From an uncultured Prevotella sp. (lineage in GTDB: Bacteria; Bacteroidota; Bacteroidia; Bacteroidales; Bacteroidaceae), in NCBI GenBank assembly GCA_900770515.1, contig CAAHDP010000208.1, positions 1 through 7,443 on the forward strand: a DNA stretch of 7,443 bases, in the 5' to 3' direction. Numbering within the stretch: the stretch's first letter is position 1; every line of letters begins with the position of its first letter. Position numbers and translations under genes: made by a program. Of the stretch, positions 1 to 5,108 are shown in pieces. The notes under the pieces were generated by a model that saw only the letters and a list, made by a program, of their open reading frames with translations, was not told the DNA's origin and searched no databases.

Positions 1-747
1 CTGGGGTTCGAACCGAACCAGGCAGCCGGTATTGCCATCATAGGTGGTGCCGACGGACCTACCGCCATCTTCCTGAGCAGTAAGTTAAGTCCTAACCTGA
101 TGGGAGCCATCGCCGTTTGTGCCTACTCCTATATGGCATTGGTGCCAGTAATCCAGCCTCCATTGATGCGTCTGCTCACCAACAAGGAAGAGCGCGTCAT
201 CAAAATGAAGCCAGCACGCCAGGTATCACAGACAGAGAAGATTCTCTTCCCTATCGTCGGTTTGCTACTCACCACCTTCATCGTACCATCAGGTCTGCCA
301 TTGCTCGGTATGCTTTTCTTCGGAAATCTCCTGAAGGAAAGTGGAAAGACGACTAGACTTGCCAAGACAGCAGGCAGCAGTCTGAATGACATCGTGGTGA
401 TGCTGCTCGGCTTGACTGTAGGCTGTTCTACCCAGGCATCTGAGTTCCTCACCCTGAACACCATCAAGATCTTCGCCCTCGGTGCCCTGGCATTCATCAT
501 CGCTTCAGCCAGCGGTATCCTCTTTGTGAAACTGATGAACCTCTTCCTGCCAAAGGGCAAGAAGCTGAACCCACTGATCGGAAATGCCGGTGTGAGTGCC
601 GTGCCTATGAGTGCACGTATCAGTAATAACCTCGGTCTGGAGTACGACCGCCACAATTTCCTGCTCATGCACGCCATGGGACCGAATGTGGCAGGAGTTA
701 TCGGCTCTGCAGTTGCAGCAGGAGCCTTGCTTGGATTCTTTAATTAA
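1..747 (+). CDS. oadB: Sodium ion-translocating decarboxylase subunit beta, C-terminal part (5' end outside window)
   Basis: Integral membrane subunit of a biotin-dependent Na+-pumping decarboxylase (oxaloacetate or methylmalonyl-CoA type). It couples decarboxylation of carboxybiotin to Na+ export across the inner membrane. The frame is open from base 1 and gives 248 residues, so about 180 N-terminal residues are missing relative to the ~430-residue family. Visible family motifs are GGADGPT (residues 15-21), AYSYMALVP (41-49), the [17 protein letters not shown] block (190-206) and [14 protein letters not shown] near the end. From recalled Klebsiella OadB numbering, D18, Y44, N190, G194, S199 and R206 match D203, Y229, N373, G377, S382 and R389, the residues implicated in Na+ and proton coupling, so the part seen looks functional. 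Hydrophobic segments lie around residues 36-58, 82-110, 127-142, 155-180 and 230-247. It should be the last gene of its operon, because a strong hairpin starts at its stop codon. Which decarboxylase it serves cannot be told without the upstream alpha and gamma genes. Confidence 0.95.
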   Translation: MGFEPNQAAGIAIIGGADGPTAIFLSSKLSPNLMGAIAVCAYSYMALVPVIQPPLMRLLTNKEERVIKMKPARQVSQTEKILFPIVGLLLTTFIVPSGLPLLGMLFFGNLLKESGKTTRLAKTAGSSLNDIVVMLLGLTVGCSTQASEFLTLNTIKIFALGALAFIIASASGILFVKLMNLFLPKGKKLNPLIGNAGVSAVPMSARISNNLGLEYDRHNFLLMHAMGPNVAGVIGSAVAAGALLGFFN

Positions 748-794
748 ACGATAAAAGGGAATTTGCTCAGTTGCAAATTCCCTTTTATCGTTTA
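745..794. terminator. 22-bp perfect hairpin between convergent genes, probable bidirectional terminator
   Basis: Arms 745-766 and 773-794 are perfect reverse complements over 22 bp with a 6-nt loop (TCAGTT). The left arm begins with the TAA stop codon of oadB. The right arm is followed by a T-rich stretch to about 820, which fits intrinsic termination of the + strand transcript. Being a palindrome, it could also stop transcription from the minus-strand lipoprotein gene, whose stop lies 58 bp away, although the sequence following it in that direction is less T-rich. Hairpin and position are seen; termination is inferred. Confidence 0.88.
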
Positions 795-835
795 TCTATT
801 TGTTATTTCCTTATTTTTTTCAAGAAAAAATACCA

Positions 836-865
836 AACTCTTCTTAAATGCTTAACTCTTCTTAA
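836..865. repeat. 12-bp direct repeat spanning the lipoprotein gene stop codon
   Basis: AACTCTTCTTAA occurs at 836-847 and again at 854-865, an 18-bp period. Read on the minus strand, the second copy encodes the C-terminal Lys-Lys-Ser and stop region of the lipoprotein. The copy beyond the stop would encode the same Lys-Lys-Ser in the same frame after an Ala-Phe. It looks like a short duplication of the gene end or an 18-bp extension lost by gain of the stop. Functional importance is doubtful. Confidence 0.55.
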
Positions 866-1655
866 TAGTCATTTTACCTTCAAGAGAAATGATGATTTCT
901 ACTTGATAACTCATGCTACTATCCGGCATCGCCAGCACCACTTTATAATGAACACCATCAGCATCAACCTTTCTAAACACGATGTCACTCAATATTGATT
1001 GCTTCAAAAATTCATGCGGAACCTGCCCTTTGAAATCCTCCTTGCGAAAATCCCTTCCAAATATCTTGCGAGAACCTTGATAGATGTTTACATTTACGAT
1101 GTTATCATGATAAACATTATCAACCTCTACACCATCATCGTTGTAACTGCTTTTATATACCTTGAAAGTTGTAGGATTCACCTGAACGTATAGATGCAAT
1201 TTTTCATTTCCAGCATTCACAACCGTATCACGCTTTACAAGCTTGTTCTGATTAAGTGTCACAGGCTGTTCATGAGAGAATTGCTGCAGATAAGACAAAT
1301 CATCAGTCTTGACAAGCTTGACAATATCACCATTCTGAACCTTAAACTGGAAAATATGTGCAGCCTGCTTCATGATAGGATACTTGCTCAGATTAGCTCC
1401 CTTCATCACGAGCGTATCACCCACGATATAAAAGTACACAGGCTGGCTGGTAGAATCAGGATAATAGATTGTATCACCTTTAACCCGGAAGACAACATTA
1501 TCCTCGTCATCTCCATCAAGCCAAATGCCCTGCAACAGCTTCTTGGCAGCAGTATCTTCTTTTATTTCAGGCTGCTCTTTCTCAGACTTCTGTCCACATG
1601 CAGCAACCCCCAACAGGAAGCATGCCAACAACAATATGTTAAATGCTTGTTTCAT
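852..1655 (-). CDS. Predicted lipoprotein with C-terminal DUF4738-like domain
   Basis: A 267-residue secreted lipoprotein of unknown function. Residues 1-20 form a type II signal peptide: Met-Lys-Gln, a hydrophobic core (7-19) and the lipobox VAAC with the lipidated Cys at 20. A charged, low-complexity linker (21-38) follows. Residues about 40-117 are a beta-rich region starting LQGIW, with FRVKGDTIYY and YIVGDTLVMKG strands, reminiscent of lipocalin-like Bacteroidetes lipoproteins. Residues about 150-267 resemble DUF4738: a conserved-looking IYQGSRKIFGRDFRKEDF stretch (190-208), then ILSDIVFRKVDADGVHYKV (221-239) and a final beta strand. The family calls are from memory and the first half is the less certain. 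The ATG at 1655 is preferred because it gives a proper signal peptide and lies about 40 nt downstream of the expected transcription start. A GTG at 1703 is in frame but overlaps the -7 box. The gene stands alone, convergent with oadB and divergent from the HU/SPOR gene. Confidence 0.8.
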   Translation of the reverse strand: MKQAFNILLLACFLLGVAACGQKSEKEQPEIKEDTAAKKLLQGIWLDGDDEDNVVFRVKGDTIYYPDSTSQPVYFYIVGDTLVMKGANLSKYPIMKQAAHIFQFKVQNGDIVKLVKTDDLSYLQQFSHEQPVTLNQNKLVKRDTVVNAGNEKLHLYVQVNPTTFKVYKSSYNDDGVEVDNVYHDNIVNVNIYQGSRKIFGRDFRKEDFKGQVPHEFLKQSILSDIVFRKVDADGVHYKVVLAMPDSSMSYQVEIIISLEGKMTIKKS

Positions 1656-1702
1656 TTTGAATGATATTTCATTAAATACCTTTTTTATACACTTTTTGGG
1701 CA

Positions 1703-1733
1703 CAAAGATAATGTTTTTTCTCGGAATAACAAA
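1703..1733 (-). promoter_or_regulatory. Bacteroidetes-type promoter for the lipoprotein gene
   Basis: On the minus strand, TTTG (1733-1730) is followed after exactly 19 nt by TATCTTTG (1710-1703). This is a full match to the Bacteroidetes primary sigma consensus TTTG-N19-21-TAnnTTTG. Transcription should begin about 5-8 nt past the -7 box, near 1696, giving a leader of about 40 nt before the ATG at 1655. The match is seen; promoter activity is inferred. Confidence 0.8.
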
Positions 1734-1781
1734 ACAATTAGAACTTTTTATTATTCAGGACAAAAAATTCTTTTAAAACCG

Positions 1782-1812
1782 TTGGTTCTTTCCGAAAAAA
1801 TGGCTACCTTTG
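1782..1812 (+). promoter_or_regulatory. Bacteroidetes-type promoter for the HU/SPOR gene, overlapping an apparent ATG
   Basis: TTG (1782-1784), a 20-nt spacer and TACCTTTG (1805-1812) fit the Bacteroidetes promoter consensus. The expected transcription start is about 1816-1820. An in-frame ATG at 1800 lies inside the spacer, upstream of the predicted start of transcription, so it cannot be used by a transcript from this promoter. The spacer contains TTCCGA followed by A-rich sequence, much like the spacer of the divergent lipoprotein promoter. Confidence 0.75.
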
Positions 1813-1817
1813 CAAAC

Positions 1818-2912
1818 GTGATTGAACTAAAAAGACATATAGAGATCCTACTGTTGAGCAACGATTGCGTGATAGTCCCTGAATTTGGAGGCTTCATGGC
1901 TCATCATGTAGATGCACGTTACGATGGCAGAGACAGCATGTTTTTGCCACCGCTGAGAACCATTGGCTTTAATCCACAGCTCACTATGAACGATTCTCTG
2001 CTTGCACTTTCATACGTAGAGGCGTACGATATCAGCTATCCAGAGGCACTGAACCGTATTGCAGATGAAGTTGCAGAAATCAAACAGACATTGGAGAATA
2101 CAGGCAGATTCGAGCTCACTGATATCGGCACTATCATATTGAATGAAACCGGCAATTATGCTTTTGAACCTTGCGAAGCTGGCATTTTAACACCTGAGCT
2201 GTATGGTTTAGGTGGTTTTGACATGCTCCCACTCGCACAGATTACAAATACAGAAGCAGCCGAACATGTAACAGTTGTCAAGATGCCTGCAGAAGAAAAC
2301 AAGCCTGCTCAAAAGAGAACGTGCATAGACAATAAGGAAGAGACAAATATAATCTCAGCCAACAATTCTGTATTCATCAACGAAGAAGAGGAAGAAGAAA
2401 GCTCTAGTACAGAATTTATCAGTATCCGAAAGAGTTGGCTTCGCAATATAGCAGCAGCTTGCATCGCCATCATTGCGTTCTTTACACTTTCTACCCCATT
2501 AGGTACTTCTAATCTACAGAAGAGCCAAATCGACACAGGCATGCTTACCAAGGTAATGCCAAAGGAGTTGACACAGCCTGTCCACGAGCTGGTATTAACC
2601 AACAATGCTCAGCCTGCAGAAACTCCTGCAGAAAATACAAGCAATATGCCTCAGGACCGCGAGTTAGAGGCTCCTTCTTCTACCTATTATTGTATTGTAT
2701 TGGCTAGCCGTATTACCAAGCGAAACGCTGCCACATACACAGAATATTTACAGAACAAGGGGTTCAAGGAAGCTCGTGTACTTATCACCGACACCAATGT
2801 AAAAGTAATTTACGGTTCGTATAGTACAGAAAATGAGGCATACACAGCTCTCAATCGCTTACACAGCTATGAGGAGTTCACGGATGGCTGGATTACAAAA
2901 GTAAAGGAATAA
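1818..2912 (+). CDS. Membrane-anchored HU-CCDC81-like protein with C-terminal SPOR domain
   Basis: A 364-residue predicted inner-membrane protein. Residues 1 to about 135 resemble the two bacterial HU-CCDC81 repeats, with the family signature DCVIVPEFGGFMAHH (16-30), FNPQLTMNDSLLA (51-63) and FELTDIGTI (98-106). A polar linker contains six consecutive Glu (189-194). Basic residues (R204, K205, R209) precede one hydrophobic segment at about 208-226, so the N-terminus should be cytoplasmic and the C-terminus periplasmic. Residues about 289-364 are a SPOR domain (YYCIVLASR, GFKEARVL, VIYGSYSTENEAYTAL), a fold that binds denuded glycan strands at division septa. The protein may therefore link a cytoplasmic HU-like module to septal peptidoglycan; whether that module still binds DNA is unknown. 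Start: GTG 1818 gives an N-terminus (MIELKRHIEILL) of the length usual for the family and sits at the predicted transcription start. ATG 1800 (+6 residues) and TTG 1782 (+12) are in frame but lie within the promoter. A 31-nt gap to the zinc-ribbon/FHA gene suggests an operon. Confidence 0.85.
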   Translation: MIELKRHIEILLLSNDCVIVPEFGGFMAHHVDARYDGRDSMFLPPLRTIGFNPQLTMNDSLLALSYVEAYDISYPEALNRIADEVAEIKQTLENTGRFELTDIGTIILNETGNYAFEPCEAGILTPELYGLGGFDMLPLAQITNTEAAEHVTVVKMPAEENKPAQKRTCIDNKEETNIISANNSVFINEEEEEESSSTEFISIRKSWLRNIAAACIAIIAFFTLSTPLGTSNLQKSQIDTGMLTKVMPKELTQPVHELVLTNNAQPAETPAENTSNMPQDRELEAPSSTYYCIVLASRITKRNAATYTEYLQNKGFKEARVLITDTNVKVIYGSYSTENEAYTALNRLHSYEEFTDGWITKVKE

Positions 2913-2943
2913 TCAAGAAACAAAAGAAATAAAGAAAAAACAT

Positions 2944-3477
2944 ATGAAAAGAGTACGCTGCCCGAAATGCGATAATTTCATCACATTCGATGAAACCAAG
3001 TATGAAGCAGGTCAAAGCCTCGTCTTCGTTTGCCCAAACTGCAACAAACAGTTTGGAATCCGCATGGGTGTATCCAAACTTCGCGAAACCCGCAAGGAAG
3101 AGACTATAGACGAAAATGCCAATGAAAACGGCGTGGGTTCTATCGTAGTTATCGAGAACGTATTCGCATACAAGCAGGTCATTCCACTTCAAATGGGTGA
3201 TAATGTAATTGGCAGATACATGAAAAACAGTGGCATCAACTGTCCTATTGAGACTGTAGACCCTAGCGTAGACATGAACCACTGCGTCATCAATGTCAGC
3301 CGCGACAAAAAAGGACGTTTAAAGTACGTTCTCCGCGATGGTCCAAGCTATACAGGAACCTTCGTAGACAATGAGATATTGGGCGACCGTGAACGACGTG
3401 TCATCGAAGACGGTACCCTCTTCACCATCGGAGCAACGAGTATCATTCTCAGAACGGCTGATAGCGAAGAAAAATAA
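2944..3477 (+). CDS. Zinc-ribbon (MJ0042-like) and FHA domain protein
   Basis: A 177-residue soluble, presumably cytoplasmic protein. The N-terminus has two CPxC knuckles (C6/C9 and C30/C33) with the spacing and the KCDNFITF pattern of MJ0042-type zinc ribbons. A charged linker (about 43-65) follows. Residues about 67-171 fit a forkhead-associated domain: IGR (89-91), an NH pair (112-113) where the family has SRxH, YVLRDGPSYTGTFVDNEIL (128-146), and the closing DGTLFTIG (156-163). FHA domains normally read phosphothreonine peptides. Here the Ser of SRxH appears to be D110, its Arg M111, and the usual Asn of the SxNGT turn T137, so canonical phosphothreonine binding is in doubt; only G90/R91 and H113 are clearly kept. 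No membrane segment or kinase is seen. The gene lies 31 nt behind the HU/SPOR gene with no promoter between and is followed by a strong terminator, so the two probably share a transcript and perhaps a task at the membrane or septum. That link is inference. Confidence 0.85.
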   Translation: MKRVRCPKCDNFITFDETKYEAGQSLVFVCPNCNKQFGIRMGVSKLRETRKEETIDENANENGVGSIVVIENVFAYKQVIPLQMGDNVIGRYMKNSGINCPIETVDPSVDMNHCVINVSRDKKGRLKYVLRDGPSYTGTFVDNEILGDRERRVIEDGTLFTIGATSIILRTADSEEK

Positions 3478-3507
3478 AAGAAAAAAATAGAGACAAGATA
3501 AAATGAA

Positions 3508-3558
3508 AGAAAAACCGTCTTTATTATCACCATTCGGGATAATAAAGACGGTTTTTCT
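3508..3558 (+). terminator. 21-bp perfect hairpin terminator after the zinc-ribbon/FHA gene
   Basis: Arms 3508-3528 and 3538-3558 are perfect reverse complements over 21 bp around a 9-nt loop whose CC and GG could add a short inner pairing. The 3' arm ends in GGTTTTTCT and T-rich sequence follows, the usual form of an intrinsic terminator. It separates the HU/SPOR-FHA operon from the his operon. The left arm begins with AGAAAAACC, so the U tract is partly inside the stem. Confidence 0.9.
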
Positions 3559-3614
3559 GTCCCTTTTACTAACTATCTGCAAGTTTTTTCCTAGTTTTCG
3601 TAATCTTTTTGCTA

Positions 3615-3642
3615 ATATTTTCTTTAAATTGAAAGAAAATAT
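3615..3642. promoter_or_regulatory. Perfect 11-bp inverted repeat at the his promoter, candidate operator
   Basis: ATATTTTCTTT (3615-3625), a 6-nt spacer AAATTG, and AAAGAAAATAT (3632-3642) form a perfect palindrome ending 1 nt before the -7 box of the hisH promoter. It covers the space where the -33 element and spacer should be, so a bound protein would compete with RNA polymerase. It lies upstream of the predicted transcript start, so it would act as DNA and not as an RNA hairpin. The symmetry is seen; its role as an operator is inference, and AT-rich sequence makes chance palindromes more likely. Confidence 0.45.
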
Positions 3643-3643
3643 G

Positions 3644-3651
3644 TACCTTTG
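3644..3651 (+). promoter_or_regulatory. -7 box of the his operon promoter
   Basis: TACCTTTG matches the Bacteroidetes -7 consensus TAnnTTTG exactly. Transcription should start near 3657, leaving a leader of about 23 nt before the hisH ATG. That is too short for a histidine-codon leader peptide or a riboswitch. No clean TTTG is found 19-21 nt upstream; the region reads TTTTCTTT, a weak -33, which fits a promoter helped or controlled by a DNA-binding protein. Confidence 0.7.
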
Positions 3652-3679
3652 CAACTGAAAATTAGAAACACGTTAGGTT

Positions 3680-4321
3680 ATGGATGTAGCAATCGTAAAA
3701 TACAATGCCGGAAACATCTATTCGGTAGTCAACGCCATGAAGCGTTTAGGGATTGAGCCTATGCTCACCGATGAAGCCGAAATACTTCAGAAAGCAGACC
3801 GTGTACTCTTCCCGGGACAAGGTCAAGCTCGAGAAGCCATGGATTATCTAAAGGCACACAAACTGGATCAAGTGATAAAAAACTTGAAACAACCTGTCCT
3901 GGGCATCTGCGTAGGGCAGCAACTGTTGTGCCGTCACTCGGAGGAAGGCAATGTAGACTGCATCGGCATCTTTGATGTAGATGTAAAGCGTTTTCAACCG
4001 CAGAAGCATGAAGACAAAGTGCCAGCTATGGGATGGAATGAGATTTACGATTTGAAAACAGACCTTTATAGGGGATTCGGCAACAGAATTGACGAAACAG
4101 ACGAAGTCATTTCAGATGCCTTATCACATCCCTACTCTTATTTCGTACATAGTTATTATGTACCTCTCTGCGAGGAGACAATCGCCAAGGCAGATTATAT
4201 TCTTCCCTACAGCGCATCGCTCCACAAAGACAATTTCTTCACTTGCCAATTTCATCCGGAAAAAAGCGGTAAAGTAGGAGAACAGATTATAAAGAACTTC
4301 TTAGAGATAAAAGAAATATGA
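3680..4321 (+). CDS. hisH: Imidazole glycerol phosphate synthase, glutaminase subunit
   Basis: Class I glutamine amidotransferase that hydrolyses glutamine and passes ammonia to HisF, which makes imidazole glycerol phosphate and AICAR from PRFAR. At 213 residues it has normal family length. Visible are VAIVKYNAGNIYSV at the start, the oxyanion region FPGQG (44-48), the nucleophile elbow GICVGQQLL with Cys77, and the catalytic His192 and Glu194 in CQFHPEKSG, so the full Cys-His-Glu triad is present. The segment KVPAMGWN (113-120) has Ala116 where most HisH proteins have His (PHMGWN). That His lies near the interface with HisF in known structures as I recall, so the change may be a lineage variant. 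First gene of the his operon, 22-25 nt behind the predicted transcript start; its TGA overlaps the hisA ATG by 4 bp (ATGA), which suggests translational coupling. Confidence 0.96.
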   Translation: MDVAIVKYNAGNIYSVVNAMKRLGIEPMLTDEAEILQKADRVLFPGQGQAREAMDYLKAHKLDQVIKNLKQPVLGICVGQQLLCRHSEEGNVDCIGIFDVDVKRFQPQKHEDKVPAMGWNEIYDLKTDLYRGFGNRIDETDEVISDALSHPYSYFVHSYYVPLCEETIAKADYILPYSASLHKDNFFTCQFHPEKSGKVGEQIIKNFLEIKEI

Positions 4322-5037
4322 TAGAATTAATTCCAGCCATCGACTTGATTAATGGCCAGTGTGTCAGACTCACCAAAGGTGATTACGACCAGAAAAAAGT
4401 CTACAATGACAATCCAGCCGAAGTGGCTAAACAATTTGAGAATCTGGGATTTAAGAGACTTCATGTAGTAGACCTGGACGGTGCAAAGTCAAAGCACATC
4501 GTGAATGATGCCGTACTGAAAGCCATCACTGCAGAGACAAATCTTGTGGTTGATTTTGGCGGTGGCATCAAGACCGAGGAAGATATAGAGAAGGCTTTTG
4601 CCGCTGGGGCAACGATGGTAACAGTGGGTAGTATCGCCGTGACCAATCCCGACCTTTTTATGGAATGGCTGGACAAGTATGGAGCAGATAAACTCATTCT
4701 GGGAGCCGATGTTAGAAACGGCAAGATTTCCATCAATGGCTGGAAAGAAGATTCTTCAGAAGACCTTCTTCCATTCCTCAAGAAGTACATTGATAAAGGA
4801 GTGCGCTACGTACTCTGCACGGAAATCAGCAAGGACGGAACCTTACAGGGTCCAGCCATCGACCTATATAAAAAGGTTATGGAAACCTACCCTCAGTTGC
4901 ATCTCATCGCTTCTGGCGGTGTAAGCTGCAATGAAGACATACTGGCTTTGGAAGCCGCTGGCATTCCTGCCGTAGTCTTTGGAAAAGCATTCTACGAGGG
5001 TAAAATCAATATTGAAAAGCTGGTTGTTAGTGATTAG
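4318..5037 (+). CDS. hisA: ProFAR isomerase (1-(5-phosphoribosyl)-5-[(5-phosphoribosylamino)methylideneamino]imidazole-4-carboxamide isomerase)
   Basis: Cytoplasmic (beta-alpha)8-barrel enzyme of histidine synthesis that carries out the Amadori rearrangement of ProFAR to PRFAR. 239 residues, full length. Asp9 in IPAIDLINGQCVRL and Asp131 in LILGADVRNGKI are the expected general acid/base pair. Phosphate-binding loops are visible as DFGGGIKT (79-86) and IASGGVS (197-203), and the CTEISKDGTLQGP segment (167-179) is typical of HisA, with Thr174 in DGT. It starts inside the end of hisH (4-bp overlap). Its last codons, Val-Val-Ser-Asp-stop, are made from the first units of a heptanucleotide repeat that continues past the gene, so the extreme C-terminus may be recently remodelled. 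Confidence 0.97.
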   Translation: MIELIPAIDLINGQCVRLTKGDYDQKKVYNDNPAEVAKQFENLGFKRLHVVDLDGAKSKHIVNDAVLKAITAETNLVVDFGGGIKTEEDIEKAFAAGATMVTVGSIAVTNPDLFMEWLDKYGADKLILGADVRNGKISINGWKEDSSEDLLPFLKKYIDKGVRYVLCTEISKDGTLQGPAIDLYKKVMETYPQLHLIASGGVSCNEDILALEAAGIPAVVFGKAFYEGKINIEKLVVSD

Positions 5038-5058
5038 TTGTTAGTGATTAGTGATTAG
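5027..5058 (+). repeat. Heptanucleotide tandem repeat TTAGTGA across the hisA stop codon
   Basis: TTAG recurs five times at exactly 7-bp steps (5027, 5034, 5041, 5048, 5055), with linkers TGA, TTG, TGA and TGA, so the unit is TTAGTGA with one variant. Because 7 is not a multiple of 3, the TAG in the units falls in all three forward frames (starting at 5028, 5035, 5042). The TAG at 5035-5037 is the hisA stop. On the minus strand the unit gives TAA stops. The array is therefore a stop codon in every frame as well as a slippage-prone tract. Confidence 0.8.
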
Positions 5059-5080
5059 CTAGGAGTTAAGTAATCATAAA

Positions 5081-5108
5081 GTTCAAAGTCCAATGTTCAA
5101 AGTTCAAA
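5081..5108 (+). repeat. Heptanucleotide tandem repeat GTTCAAA containing the hisF start codon
   Basis: Four consecutive 7-bp units: GTTCAAA (5081), GTCCAAT (5088), GTTCAAA (5095), GTTCAAA (5102). The second unit ends in T where the others end in A, and this change makes the ATG at 5093-5095 across the junction with unit 3. Units 3 and 4 are translated as the start of HisF. It has the same 7-bp period as the TTAGTGA array 23 bp upstream but a different sequence. Confidence 0.8.

Noticed and set aside
129..677. Long open frame on the minus strand inside oadB
   Set aside because: It is antisense to a strongly conserved membrane protein, reads as basic/Ser-rich sequence with no recognisable motif, and is a shadow of the real gene.
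818..832. A/T hairpin (TTTTTTC-AA-GAAAAAA)
   Set aside because: The loop of 2 nt and pure A/T pairing make it weak; it lies in an AT-rich spacer beside a much stronger hairpin.
771..1664. Series of + strand open frames across the lipoprotein region
   Set aside because: They are antisense to a gene with a signal peptide, lipobox and perfect promoter on the minus strand, and they show no motifs.
1656..1703. GTG start at 1703 for the lipoprotein (16 extra residues)
   Set aside because: The GTG overlaps the last base of the -7 box, so it would lie upstream of the transcript start, and the extra residues spoil the signal peptide.
2893..3654. Minus-strand open frames opposite the zinc-ribbon/FHA gene and its terminator
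   Set aside because: No motif or TAnnTTTG promoter was found and they run through a perfect terminator hairpin; the + strand gene explains the region.
5027..5108. Short repeats between hisA and hisF as a CRISPR-like array or attachment site
   Set aside because: Units are 7 bp, directly adjacent and without spacers, and there is no integrase or cas gene nearby.
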